Assembly (NCBI GenBank): GCA_016191395.1
Contig: JACPOS010000007.1
Coordinates: 1-58,529 of the forward strand
Reading direction: 5' to 3'
From: Chloroflexota bacterium
Lineage (GTDB): Bacteria > Chloroflexota > Limnocylindria > Limnocylindrales > CSP1-4
Length of the DNA stretch: 58,529 nt
Both the position numbers and the translations under genes were made by a program. Below are positions 19,939 through 28,260 of the stretch, in pieces. The notes beneath the pieces are model-generated. The model was not told where the DNA came from. It made no database searches and worked only from the letters and a program-made list of their open reading frames with translations. Numbering within the stretch: the stretch's first letter is position 1; the number at the start of each line of letters is the position of its first letter.

Positions 19939-21255
19939 GTGCTCGTCCCCACCGTTGCGTTCTCGGAGACACGGCTGCCCAATGGGCTGCGGCTGATCAT
20001 CTCCGAGGACCACCTCGCTCCCGTCGCGGCGGTGAACGTCTGGTACAACGTCGGCTCCAAGCACGAGGTCAAGGGCAAGACCGGCTTCGCCCACCTGTTC
20101 GAGCACGTGATGTTCCAGGGCTCCGCGCACGTCGGGAAGGCGGAGCACATCGCCCTCGTCCAGGCGGCCGGCGGGACCATGAACGGCACGACCTGGCTGG
20201 ACCGCACGAACTACTTCGAGACCATGCCCTCGCACCAGCTGGAGCTCGCACTCTGGCTGGAGGCGGACCGGATGGGCACGCTGCTCGACGCACTCAGCCA
20301 GGAGAACCTGGACAACCAGCGCGAGGTCGTCAAGAACGAGAAGCGCTGGTCGTACGACAACCGCCCGTACGGCTCGTGGGTGGAGAAGATGCTCGGCTCC
20401 GTCTTCCCCGAAGGCCACCCGTACCATCACCCGACGATCGGCTCGATGGCGGATCTGGACGCGGCCTCGATCGAGGACGTGTCGGCGTTCTTCCGCCTTC
20501 ACTACGCCCCGAACAACGCGGTGATCTCCGTGGTCGGCGACGTGGAGCCCGAGCAGGTCAGGGCGTGGGTGGCGCGCTACTTCGGTGCCATCCCCGCGAA
20601 TCCGAGCCTGCCGGTCCCGCTCCCGGACATGTCGCTCCCGCCGACGCTCGGGGGCGAGATTCGAACCGTGGTCCCCGACCGCGTTCCCCTGCCGCGGATC
20701 CACTGGGGCTTCCGGGGCCCGATCTTCGGCGACCCGCGCCTGGACGCGCTGGACCTCGCGGGCCAGATCCTTGCCGGCGGCAAGGGCTCGCGATTGCATC
20801 GCCGCCTCGTGCGCGAGGAGCGCCTGGCGCAGGACGTCGCGCTGTTCTCGATGGGCCTCGTGGCCGGCGCGTCCGTGACGGCCGGCTGGGCGACCGCCCG
20901 GCCCGGCGTGGATCTCGTCCAGCTGGAGACCGCGTTCTGGGAGGAGCTGGAGCGGATGGGCCGCGAGCCCGTCTCCGAGGACGAGCTCGCCCGCGCCAAG
21001 GCCCTGACCGAGGCGGACGAGCTGGGCGCCCTGCAGCGCGTGGACGAGAAGGCGGACCGACTGTCCATGTACGCGACGCTGTTCAACGACGCGGGCATGG
21101 TCAACAGCATCCTGCCCCGCTACCTGTCCACGACCGCGGAGCAGATCCAGGCGGTCTGTCGCGACGTCTTCGTGCCGGACAACCGCATCGTCCTGACCTA
21201 CGTGCCGGCGGGTGCCGAGGCCGCACCGGGCGCCGAGAACACGGGCACCGCATGA
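19939..21255 (+). CDS. M16-family zinc metallopeptidase (catalytic partner)
   Basis: An insulinase/processing-peptidase-type enzyme of 438 aa with both M16 lobes. The inverted zinc motif HLFEH is at residues 52-56 (in KTGFAHLFEHVMFQG), and the distal zinc ligand Glu lies in NQREVVKNEKRWS about 75 residues on. The C-terminal lobe contains GGKGSRLHRRLVREERLA. Bacterial pairs like this form a heterodimer with a non-catalytic subunit that degrades or processes peptides in a closed chamber. It overlaps the next gene as ATGA. No signal peptide is visible, so it is probably cytoplasmic. Confidence 0.92.
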   Translation: MLVPTVAFSETRLPNGLRLIISEDHLAPVAAVNVWYNVGSKHEVKGKTGFAHLFEHVMFQGSAHVGKAEHIALVQAAGGTMNGTTWLDRTNYFETMPSHQLELALWLEADRMGTLLDALSQENLDNQREVVKNEKRWSYDNRPYGSWVEKMLGSVFPEGHPYHHPTIGSMADLDAASIEDVSAFFRLHYAPNNAVISVVGDVEPEQVRAWVARYFGAIPANPSLPVPLPDMSLPPTLGGEIRTVVPDRVPLPRIHWGFRGPIFGDPRLDALDLAGQILAGGKGSRLHRRLVREERLAQDVALFSMGLVAGASVTAGWATARPGVDLVQLETAFWEELERMGREPVSEDELARAKALTEADELGALQRVDEKADRLSMYATLFNDAGMVNSILPRYLSTTAEQIQAVCRDVFVPDNRIVLTYVPAGAEAAPGAENTGTA

Positions 21256-22652
21256 GCGCCGAGCAGCCGGTCGTCGTCGCCGATCGCCCAACGCACGGCG
21301 AACCACGCCCGTACCACTTCCCGCGCTTCGAGCGCAACGAGCTCTCGAACGGGCTGGGGCTGATCACCGTGCACCTGCCCGGCCGGGCGCTCCTCGCGGC
21401 ATCCCTCGTGCTGCCCAGCGGCGCGGTCGACGAGCCCGCCGCACAGGCCGGCGCCACCTCGCTGATGGCCCGCTCGCTCAGCGAGGGCACGAAGCACCAC
21501 GACGCGATCGGGCTGACCGAGGCGACGGAACGGCTCGGTGCATCGCTCCACGCCGAGGCAGGCTGGGACGGCTTCTCGATCAGCGTGGAGGTGCCCGGCG
21601 AGCGGCTCGGCGAGGCACTGGGGCTCGCCGCCGAGATCGCCACGGAGCCGACGTTCCCGTCGGCTGACGTGGATCGCCTCCGTGACGAGCGCATGAACGA
21701 CCTGCTCCAGGCGAAGGCGGATCCCCGCCGCCGCGCCGACGACGGGTTCGTGAACACCATCTACGCCGCGGGTACGGCGTACGGCCGGCCGTCGGCCGGG
21801 ACCGAGCAGACCGTGCCCGGCCTGGATGCGGCGGTGCTCGCGGCGCTCCACGCGCGCCGCCTCGATCCCGCGCGAATGACGCTGATCGTCGGCGGCGACC
21901 TCGAGGCCGTCGGCGGCGACGTCCGGTCCATCGCCGAATCCCGCTTCGGGGCGTGGGCGCCGAACCCCGCCGCCGAGGCGCCATCGAAGCCCCGCGTGGA
22001 GTCCGCCCGCCACGAGCGGATCGTTCGTGTCATCCATCGCGAAGGGTCGGTCCAGACGGAAATCCGGGTAGGCCACGTGGGCGTGCCCCGCCTGATCCCG
22101 GACTTCCACGCCGTGTCCGTGATGAGCGCGATCCTCGGTGGCCTGTTCAACTCCCGGCTCAACCGGAAGCTGCGCGAGGAGAAGGGCTACACGTACGGCG
22201 CCGGCGCCGGGTTCGACCTTCGTCGTGGCGCCGGACCGTTCGCGGTCCGCGCGGCCGTCAACACCGAGGTCACCGTCCCCGCGATCGTGGACATCCTCGC
22301 CGAGCTGGAGCTGATGCGCGCCACGCCGCCGAGCAGCGCCGAGCTCCACGCGGCGCGCGATTACCTCGTTGGCGTGTTCCCGCTCCGGTTCGAGACGCCG
22401 CCGCCCGTCGTCGGGGCGATCGCCGGCCTGTACATCCATGGGCTGCCGCTCGATGAGCTGGATCGATATCGCCCGTCCATCGAGGCGGTCACCGCCGCCG
22501 ACGTCCAGGCCGCCGCCGAGCGGCATATCCACACGGACGAGCTGGCGATCGTGCTCGTCGGCGACGCCGACGCCATCCTGCCTGCGCTCGAAGGCGCGGC
22601 CGTCGGTCCCATCACGGTCGAGCGCGAGGAGCTTCCCGGCCAGAGCGCGTGA
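21252..22652 (+). CDS. M16-family peptidase-like protein (non-catalytic partner)
   Basis: A 466-aa M16 homologue that lacks the zinc site: where the partner has HLFEH this one has AGATSLMARSLSEGT. The family landmarks FNSRLNRKLREEKGYTYGAG and GGDLEAVGGDV are kept, the former being the C-domain loop that shapes the active site in trans. This matches the beta-type subunit of processing peptidases and of bacterial two-subunit M16B enzymes. The start overlaps the stop of the catalytic gene, giving equal production. Substrate unknown. Confidence 0.9.
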   Translation: MSAEQPVVVADRPTHGEPRPYHFPRFERNELSNGLGLITVHLPGRALLAASLVLPSGAVDEPAAQAGATSLMARSLSEGTKHHDAIGLTEATERLGASLHAEAGWDGFSISVEVPGERLGEALGLAAEIATEPTFPSADVDRLRDERMNDLLQAKADPRRRADDGFVNTIYAAGTAYGRPSAGTEQTVPGLDAAVLAALHARRLDPARMTLIVGGDLEAVGGDVRSIAESRFGAWAPNPAAEAPSKPRVESARHERIVRVIHREGSVQTEIRVGHVGVPRLIPDFHAVSVMSAILGGLFNSRLNRKLREEKGYTYGAGAGFDLRRGAGPFAVRAAVNTEVTVPAIVDILAELELMRATPPSSAELHAARDYLVGVFPLRFETPPPVVGAIAGLYIHGLPLDELDRYRPSIEAVTAADVQAAAERHIHTDELAIVLVGDADAILPALEGAAVGPITVEREELPGQSA

Positions 22653-23914
22653 GCCTGCCCACTCGCCGCATCCTCACCACCTTCCCGGCGCTCGCCTCGC
22701 CGGTCTATCGCCGGTTCCTCCTCAGCTCGATGATCGCCACGACCGGCGCGTTCATGCAGCAGACGGTGCAGGGCTGGCTCGTGCTCGTCCTCACCAACTC
22801 GCCGGCGCTGCTCGGGCTGGCCGGGGCGATCGCGGGCCTGCCGACATTGTTCCTCGCGGTGTTCGCCGGCGTGCTCGCCGACCGGGTGGATCGGCGACGG
22901 CTGCTCGTCGTCACGAACGCCGCCGCGGCGACCTTTGCGCTGACCCTGGCCGTGCTGACGACCACGGGCCTCGTGCAGTACTGGCACGTCCTGGTCTTCG
23001 CGTTCCTCGCGGGCCTGGCGTTCACGCTCCAGCAGCCGGCCTCGCAGGCCATCGTCTCGAGCATCGTGGACCGGACCACGATCGGCAGCGCCGTCGCGCT
23101 CAACTCTGCCCAGTACAACTTCCTTCGGATCCTGGCCCCGGCACTGGCCGGCCTGTTCATCGCGGCGGGCAGTCTTGCGCTCGGGTTCTGGGTGAACGCG
23201 GTGGCGCTTGCAGTCGTTGCCGCGATCATCGCCAGGCTCCCCATTCCCCACCTGCGTTCCGCCGACCGGGTCCAGGCAGCGATCTGGCGCGATCTCCAGG
23301 ACGGGCTCCGCTACGTCGCGGTGGATCGGGTGCTGTTCATCCTAGTGCTGCTCCCGGCCGTCCCGGCGCTGTTCGTCCTCAACTACCTCACGTTCATCCC
23401 GCTGTACGCCAGGGACATCCTCCTCACCGGACCCGCGGGGCTGGGCCTCCTCACGGGTGCGATCGGGGTGGGCGCGCTGATCGGCGCGCTGTCGCTCGCC
23501 TCCATGCGGCCGTCGGGCGGGAGCGGCCGGCTCGTCCTGGGCAGCCTCGCGATCGTCGGCATGGCACTCGCCGTGTTCGCGGTCTCTCGGAGCCTGCCCA
23601 TCTCCATGCTCGCGCTCGCGTTCATCGGCGGCTTCCAGGTCAACTTCTACTCGACGACGAACACGCTCATTCAGGTGCTGGTGCCCGCGCGACTCCGCGG
23701 CCGCGTGCTCAGCCTGTACATGCTCACCTCCATCGGGCTCATCCCGATCGCCAACCTCGTCGGCGGCTGGCTCGGCGAGAAGATCGGCGTCGAGATCGTG
23801 CTTGCTGCGGGCGGGGTCATGACCCTCGCGATCGTGGTGCTGACCTTCCTCGCGGAGCCGCGCATCGCCCGACTTCGTGCCGCGCACCTCTCGGCCGTCG
23901 AGGCAGGCGACTGA
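22649..23914 (+). CDS. MFS transporter (MFS_3/EntS-like exporter)
   Basis: A 421-aa twelve-helix major facilitator. The N-terminal part FRRFLLSSMIATTGAFMQQT is close to FPALASPVYRRFLLS in the protein, followed by VQGWLVLVLTNSPALLGLAG. The loop between helices 2 and 3 has GVLADRVDRRRLLV, the MFS motif A variant, repeated in degenerate form as GGWLGEKIGVEIV. EntS-like members export siderophores or drugs. GTG 22649 overlaps the M16 stop (GTGA), so it is the third gene of that operon; an exporter beside a peptidase pair could release a processed peptide, but this is speculation. Confidence 0.88.
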   Translation: MSLPTRRILTTFPALASPVYRRFLLSSMIATTGAFMQQTVQGWLVLVLTNSPALLGLAGAIAGLPTLFLAVFAGVLADRVDRRRLLVVTNAAAATFALTLAVLTTTGLVQYWHVLVFAFLAGLAFTLQQPASQAIVSSIVDRTTIGSAVALNSAQYNFLRILAPALAGLFIAAGSLALGFWVNAVALAVVAAIIARLPIPHLRSADRVQAAIWRDLQDGLRYVAVDRVLFILVLLPAVPALFVLNYLTFIPLYARDILLTGPAGLGLLTGAIGVGALIGALSLASMRPSGGSGRLVLGSLAIVGMALAVFAVSRSLPISMLALAFIGGFQVNFYSTTNTLIQVLVPARLRGRVLSLYMLTSIGLIPIANLVGGWLGEKIGVEIVLAAGGVMTLAIVVLTFLAEPRIARLRAAHLSAVEAGD

Positions 23915-23928
23915 CGCCGCTCGCCTGC
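23903..23928 (+). terminator. Hairpin at the end of the M16/MFS operon
   Basis: GCAGGCGA and TCGCCTGC form a perfect 8-bp stem with a 10-base loop that includes the stop codon. There is no clean T-run after it (TGAAACCTTTCC), so terminator function is uncertain. Confidence 0.4.
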
Positions 23929-24011
23929 TGAAACCTTTCCCGGTGCGCATGCCTCAAGGAAGCAGCGGACGGTCGAGCGACCGGCCAACAACGGAGAGGG
24001 ATCAGCCGACG

Positions 24012-24497
24012 ATGTTCACGCGAGCCTTCGAGTCCCTGCGCCCCGTCCTCGTGGCGGTGGTCGCACTCTTCTTCGTCGTCGGGGTCGTCCTCGCCGGCAA
24101 CAGCATGCTCAGCGCCCGCAACACGTCCGTCCAGACGCCGGGCGGCCAGACCATCGACAACTCGTCCAATGAGACCGCGGAGCCCAACGAGACCGCCGAG
24201 CCGGCCGAGACCGCCGAGCCGGCCGAGACCGCCGAGCCGGCCGAGTCGCCCGAGGCGACGGACGCGAACGACCAGGGCGACGACAGCCAGACCGACGAGA
24301 GCAACGACGGCCAGGGCGAGGTCAAGGCCACCGACGACCACAGTGGCGACTCCAGCGAGGTCGAGGCGACCGACGACCACAGTGGCGACTCCGGCGGCGA
24401 CAACAGCGGCCCGAGCGCGACCGATGACCACGGCAGCGACGGCGGCGATGACAGCTCGGGCTCCGGCTCGGGCAGCGACAGCGGCGGCCACGGCTGA
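24012..24497 (+). CDS. Membrane-anchored low-complexity acidic protein
   Basis: A 161-aa protein with a signal-anchor helix at about residues 10-32 (PVLVAVVALFFVVGVVLAG) and an extracytoplasmic tail of Glu/Thr/Ala/Pro and Asp/Ser/Gly repeats. The DNA at 24171-24242 is four tandem 18-bp units, three of them perfect. A 23-bp unit encoding DDHSGDS occurs at 24331-24353 and 24370-24392. The acidic tail with His may bind cations or span the cell wall. ATG 24012 follows GGAGAGGG. It lies just upstream of the sigma factor gene, whose membrane partner has a similar tail. Confidence 0.7.
   Translation: MFTRAFESLRPVLVAVVALFFVVGVVLAGNSMLSARNTSVQTPGGQTIDNSSNETAEPNETAEPAETAEPAETAEPAESPEATDANDQGDDSQTDESNDGQGEVKATDDHSGDSSEVEATDDHSGDSGGDNSGPSATDDHGSDGGDDSSGSGSGSDSGGHG
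24171..24242 (+). repeat. Tandem 18-bp repeat (four units)
   Basis: Unit GAGACCGCCGAGCCGGCC occurs perfectly at 24189-24206, 24207-24224 and 24225-24242, with a diverged unit at 24171-24188. It encodes ETAEPA repeats and can change length by slippage. Confidence 0.9.
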
Positions 24498-24560
24498 GCC
24501 GATTGGCCCACCGCGGACGTGACTTCTGCACGGCGATGGGAACCCCCGCGCACTCGGATC

Positions 24561-25208
24561 ATGGCGACGTCGCCGGTCGATCGTTCGGCCGGCGCCTCGC
24601 CACGGGGGGATCCCATCGACCGGCACACACCAGCGGACCTGATCGATGACGGCGTCGTCGTCCGCGCGGTGCTCGATGGAGATCGTGATGCGTTTCGAAT
24701 CATCGTGGACCGGGAGTCGGCTGCGGTCGTCCGCGCCTGCTACCGCGTTCTCGGCGACCTCGCGGAGGCGGAAGACGTCGCCCAGGAAGCCTTCGTGACC
24801 GCGTATCGCTCGCTCGCGACGTGGCGCTCCGACGGCCCCTTCGGCGCCTGGCTCTCGCGCATCGCGGTGCGGCTGGCCGTTCGGCAGCTCGGGCGCCGGC
24901 GCGCGGTAGCGTGGGTGCACACGATCGACGGCACGACGACCGAGGAATACGTCACGTCGTTGCCGGCGCATTCGCGCACCCAGCCGGAGCAGCTCGCGCT
25001 CCACGCCGAACGCGCCGCGGCGACCCGACGCGCCGTCGCCAATCTTGGCGAGCCGTATCGTGAGGTCGTGGCCCTTCGGTTCTTCGGCGAGCACTCCCTG
25101 GACGAGATCGCGGCCCTGACCGGCCGTCCCCTCGGGACCGTGAAGACGCACCTTCGGCGCGGGCTCCTCCGCCTGCGCGACCAGATCGATCCCGGGGTCG
25201 CGTCGTGA
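24561..25208 (+). CDS. ECF-type RNA polymerase sigma factor
   Basis: A 215-aa extracytoplasmic-function sigma factor. Region 2 runs from about residue 35 to 105 (AVVRACYRVLGDLAEAEDVA, then QEAFVTAYRSLATWRSDGPF) and includes the -10 recognition helix; region 4 at about 145-205 has YREVVALRFFGEHSLDEIAA followed by LTGRPLGTVKTHLRRGLLRL. A variable linker separates them. The start is uncertain: ATG 24561 is preferred, GTG 24519 would add 14 residues. The stop overlaps the GTG of a membrane protein, the usual sigma/anti-sigma layout, so activity is probably held at the membrane. Confidence 0.9.
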   Translation: MATSPVDRSAGASPRGDPIDRHTPADLIDDGVVVRAVLDGDRDAFRIIVDRESAAVVRACYRVLGDLAEAEDVAQEAFVTAYRSLATWRSDGPFGAWLSRIAVRLAVRQLGRRRAVAWVHTIDGTTTEEYVTSLPAHSRTQPEQLALHAERAAATRRAVANLGEPYREVVALRFFGEHSLDEIAALTGRPLGTVKTHLRRGLLRLRDQIDPGVAS

Positions 25209-25975
25209 GCGGCCAGCGGCCCTTCGACCCGGCCGAGCTTGGCACCCAGCACCGGGATGAGCTCGATGGCGCCGCGATCGCGGCGGGCCGGCTGGACGCG
25301 GCCATCGACCCGGCAACGGTCGCGCCGAGCCCCGACTTCACCAGCCGCGTGATGGCGGCGCTCGTGGACGAGCCCACGCCGTCCTCTGCGGGGTTCCTCG
25401 CGCCCGTTCGCCGTCGCGGCTTCCTCACCGGGTTCGGGGCGAGTGTGCAGCAGGCCTGGCGCTCGGTCTTCAGCGGGCGGCCGGTCCTCGTTCGCGCGAC
25501 GGCGCTCGCCTACGTGCTGGTGGTCGTCCTCGTCGGCACCTCGCTCGCGGGCGTCGCCACGATCGGGCTCGCCGGGGCGCTGGGCAAGCTTGGTCCGGCA
25601 CCCACCCAGTCCACCTCGCCGCAGGTCCCCGGCCAGACGGCAGCTCCTGATCGGACGGAGCGGGCGTCGGGCGAGTCAGAGCCACCGGGGGTCGACGAAT
25701 CGAGCGATCCCTCGGAGACCCCGGACGCGAGCGATGATCGAGGCAGCAGCGGGGGACCGGACGCATCCGACGACCACGGTGGCGACACCTCGAGCCCGGG
25801 CAGCAGCGACTCCGGCTCGGACGACAACGTCGGGACGCCGCGTCCCAGCAGCACTACCAGCAGCGGCGGCTCGGATGATTCGGGGTCAGGCTCGGGCTCG
25901 GGGTCGAGCACGCCAGAGCCGTCCGACACCCCGCGTCCAACCGGCACGCCGAAGCCCTCGGAGACGCCCAACTAG
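25205..25975 (+). CDS. Putative anti-sigma factor, single-pass with disordered outer tail
   Basis: A 256-aa protein coupled to the sigma gene by GTGA. The cytoplasmic part (about 1-98) has short helices (SPDFTSRVMAALVDEP) but no clear zinc-binding His-x3-Cys-x2-Cys motif. One membrane helix lies at about 99-122 (LAYVLVVVLVGTSLAGVATI). The outer tail from about 130 is Ser/Gly/Asp/Pro-rich. It contains DDHGGDT, encoded at 25767-25789 by a sequence matching the 24012 gene's 23-bp repeat in 21 of 23 bases. Role as anti-sigma is inferred from position and topology. Confidence 0.65.
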   Translation: MSGQRPFDPAELGTQHRDELDGAAIAAGRLDAAIDPATVAPSPDFTSRVMAALVDEPTPSSAGFLAPVRRRGFLTGFGASVQQAWRSVFSGRPVLVRATALAYVLVVVLVGTSLAGVATIGLAGALGKLGPAPTQSTSPQVPGQTAAPDRTERASGESEPPGVDESSDPSETPDASDDRGSSGGPDASDDHGGDTSSPGSSDSGSDDNVGTPRPSSTTSSGGSDDSGSGSGSGSSTPEPSDTPRPTGTPKPSETPN

Positions 25976-26031
25976 GCGCTGGCCGCGCCGGCCCTCGCCT
26001 GCCGGCCCTCGCCCCCGCCGTCTCTTCGGCG

Positions 26032-26802
26032 CTAACCCTCGTTGGTCGTGGCCACCACGTCCGGGTCGTCCGATCCGGTTGTCGCCAGGGTCTCGGTCCC
26101 GGAGCCTGCCGGAAGGTCGGCGTCGAGGCCGTCACCTTCGACCACGCTCGTGCGCGCCTGCGCCTTGAGCATCTCCGCTCGCCGCGCGGTGGTCTCGGCG
26201 CCGCCGAGCTTGATGCCCTCCGTCGCCACGCCCAGGATCTGCGAGCGCTGCAGCAGCGCGAACGGGTAGCGCGCCGCGAGCTTGCGGTCGCTGACCCAGC
26301 GGACGCGCACCTCGGACATCGGGATGAACTTGGGGTCGCTCGCATCGACGAACGTCATGATCGAGCCGTCGCGCTGGATGAACACGTCGCCGTCGATGAT
26401 GTGGGAGCGCGTCAGCACCACCAGGCGGTGCTTGACCTTCTCGATGAACACGCCCTGGCCGCTCGCCGCCGCCGGCCGGTCGGTCCCGAGCTGGCCGACG
26501 ACCGCGATGTCGTCCGGCAGGACACGGAGCTCGGGCATGGTCAGCCGCGTGGCGTCGCCGGTGCGGGTCAGCACGACCACGTCCCTGATCGCGAGATAGC
26601 CCTGCACGATGTTGACGAAGTCGGATACGCGCCGGAACCGGCCCAGGTCCACCATCCCGGCGACCCACAGCTCGGTGCCGATGATCTCGATGTACTGCTC
26701 GCCGCCGCCCTCATCGTCGCCGTCCGCGAAGGCGGACTGCCCGGTCCCCCAGACGTCGCTCGACCGATCGAAGGTCGGTGGCGAGTCGCCCCATTCGCCC
26801 AT
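26032..26802 (-). CDS. Conserved protein of unknown function with two similar beta-rich halves
   Basis: A 256-aa soluble protein. Two stretches look alike: YIEIIGTELWVAGMVDLGRF with VSDFVNIVQGYLAIRDVVVL, and KHRLVVLTRSHIIDGDVFIQ with FVDASDPKFIPMSEVRVRWV. Each runs strand-strand-helix-strand and ends at a 'need to be at this value' loop, similar to DUF6812-type proteins; I am not certain of that family. A disordered acidic N-terminus (about 1-33) and a C-terminal tail after about 205 flank them. No catalytic residues stand out. Its stop lies 56 bases from the convergent anti-sigma gene. Confidence 0.6.
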   Translation of the reverse strand: MGEWGDSPPTFDRSSDVWGTGQSAFADGDDEGGGEQYIEIIGTELWVAGMVDLGRFRRVSDFVNIVQGYLAIRDVVVLTRTGDATRLTMPELRVLPDDIAVVGQLGTDRPAAASGQGVFIEKVKHRLVVLTRSHIIDGDVFIQRDGSIMTFVDASDPKFIPMSEVRVRWVSDRKLAARYPFALLQRSQILGVATEGIKLGGAETTARRAEMLKAQARTSVVEGDGLDADLPAGSGTETLATTGSDDPDVVATTNEG

Positions 26803-26897
26803 CGATGCGCACCCCGTCCTCTGCGCCGACCCGTGCAGCCCGGCCGCGTGGCGTCAGTCTGCCGCCACGCCGACGCCCGTGCACGATCCGTTGGTAC

Positions 26898-26903
26898 TAG
26901 GCT
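26898..26903 (+). promoter_or_regulatory. -10 box TAGGCT of the 26911 gene
   Basis: Seven bases before the ATG at 26911; fixes that start within a much longer open frame. Confidence 0.5.
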
Positions 26904-26910
26904 GCGCCGC

Positions 26911-27468
26911 ATGATCGTGGTCGGGATCCTCGCGCCACCCGCGTCGCCGCGCGCGGCCGATCCGGTCGTGGAGATCGCCAGGCGCGCTGCCGCCACGGGA
27001 GCGCGCACGGAGGTCGTCGGCGTCGCGCCGGACGGGGCTCTCGGGGATCGGCAGCTCGTCCAGCTGGCGGCGGCCGGCGTTGGCCACGCGACCGTGACGC
27101 GATCCGCGGCACCCGGCGTCGAGCCCGCGGACCTCGAGCTGGCGCTGCGCTACCTGCCCGACGTGCGGGTCATCGCCCTCGTGGCGCCGGCCTCGGCGCT
27201 CCTCTCGACCGCCCGGGCCGCCTCGGCCTGGTCAGGCGCGTCGCTCGTTGTCGTCGGCCCACTCGATGCCGATGGGCTCGCCGCCATCGACGCGGCTTCC
27301 GTGGCGCCCGCCTCGGACGCGCCGATCCTCCTCGAGCCACCTGCCCATGACCCGGACGGTGCCTTCGCGGGCCTCGTTGCGGCCCTCGCGGTTCGCCTCG
27401 ACGCCGGCGAGGATCCGGCTCTCGCCTGGCGCTCCACCCTCGCCACCCTCGCGATCGATCCCGCCTAA
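26911..27468 (+). CDS. Hypothetical protein resembling a partial PfkB/ribokinase fold
   Basis: A 185-aa Ala-rich protein. The pattern DPVVEIARRAAATGARTEVV, GVAPDGALGDRQLVQLAAAG and VGHATVTRSAAPGVEP follows the order seen in the N-terminal half of PfkB sugar kinases (helix, strand, GxxGD-like turn, new helix, strand). The anion-hole GxGD and ATP-binding part are missing, so it is not a working kinase of that family if related at all. The stop overlaps that of the convergent SRAP gene. Function unknown. Confidence 0.6.
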   Translation: MIVVGILAPPASPRAADPVVEIARRAAATGARTEVVGVAPDGALGDRQLVQLAAAGVGHATVTRSAAPGVEPADLELALRYLPDVRVIALVAPASALLSTARAASAWSGASLVVVGPLDADGLAAIDAASVAPASDAPILLEPPAHDPDGAFAGLVAALAVRLDAGEDPALAWRSTLATLAIDPA

Positions 27469-28235
27469 CCCGCCTGGCCCGCGGGCGCCTCGTCGTCGAA
27501 CAGGCCGAGACGATCCGCGTCGGAGGTGGGCGAACCGCCACCGGCGACCGCCGAGTCCGGGATGCGCTCGATGAGGTCCGGCCCGTCGTTGCGGACGCTG
27601 TTGACGCGCCGCGACACCGGATAGATCTCCAGCGCCCCGTCCGGCGAGGGGACGAGCAGGCCCTTCAGCTCGCCCAGCGCGGCGCCCTCCGTTCGCGAAG
27701 GGTCCAGCCACCGGTCCCACGATTCCTCGGGGAGCATCACGGGCATCCGGTTGTGGATCGGGGCCATCATCGAGTTCGCCGAGGTGGTCACGATCGTGAA
27801 CGAGCGGATGACCTCGCCGGTGTCCTCGTCCTTCCAGCCGGCCCATAGGCCCGCGAGGGCGATCGGGCGGCCATCGGGGCGGACGATTGCGTACGGCTGC
27901 CGAACCTCGCCCGCGCGCTGCCACTCGTAGTACGCATCGACGGGCACGACGCAGCGGCGCTTCGAGAACGCGTACCGGAAGGCGGGCTGGCGATCGATCG
28001 TCTCCGCCCGCGCGTTGAACATCCTGTTGCCTGTCTTCGGCGTGTCCGACCAGTGGGGGATCAGGCCCCAGCGGAACGCGGTGATCGCCCGGGCATCGTC
28101 GCGCTGCACGACGACGGCCGCATCGTCGGTCGGGGCGAGGTTGAAGCGGCCCCCGGGGGCGTCGATCCGGTCCTCCGCCTCGAAGATCTCGGCGAGCTCC
28201 GAGGTCGGGCGCTGCTGCGTCATCCGTCCACACAT
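27465..28235 (-). CDS. SOS response-associated peptidase family protein (SRAP/YedK/HMCES)
   Basis: Forms a covalent thiazolidine link with abasic sites in single-stranded DNA, shielding them during replication. The 256-aa protein begins MCGRM, so Cys2 becomes the N-terminal nucleophile after Met removal. Other active-site landmarks are MFNARAET (Asn), VPVDAYYEWQR (Glu) and APIHNRMPVML (His). The fold ends with a strand IYPVSRRVNSVRND that contacts DNA. The C-terminal 35 residues (SDADRLGLFDDEAPAGQ) look disordered and acidic. The promoter region of 25 bases is shared with the divergent rhomboid gene. Confidence 0.93.
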   Translation of the reverse strand: MCGRMTQQRPTSELAEIFEAEDRIDAPGGRFNLAPTDDAAVVVQRDDARAITAFRWGLIPHWSDTPKTGNRMFNARAETIDRQPAFRYAFSKRRCVVPVDAYYEWQRAGEVRQPYAIVRPDGRPIALAGLWAGWKDEDTGEVIRSFTIVTTSANSMMAPIHNRMPVMLPEESWDRWLDPSRTEGAALGELKGLLVPSPDGALEIYPVSRRVNSVRNDGPDLIERIPDSAVAGGGSPTSDADRLGLFDDEAPAGQAG

Positions 28236-28243
28236 GGCATCTC

Positions 28244-28249
28244 TAGTAT
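28244..28249 (+). promoter_or_regulatory. Divergent -10 region between SRAP and rhomboid genes
   Basis: TAGTAT reads toward the rhomboid gene (11 bases to its ATG). The same bases read TACTAG on the other strand, 7 bases before the SRAP start, so the two promoters overlap. Confidence 0.4.
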
Positions 28250-28260
28250 CGTCCGACTCG

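Noticed and set aside
24171-24392. CRISPR-like repetition
   Set aside because: The repeats are in-frame, contiguous or 39 bases apart, and encode a low-complexity tail; there are no spacers of constant length.
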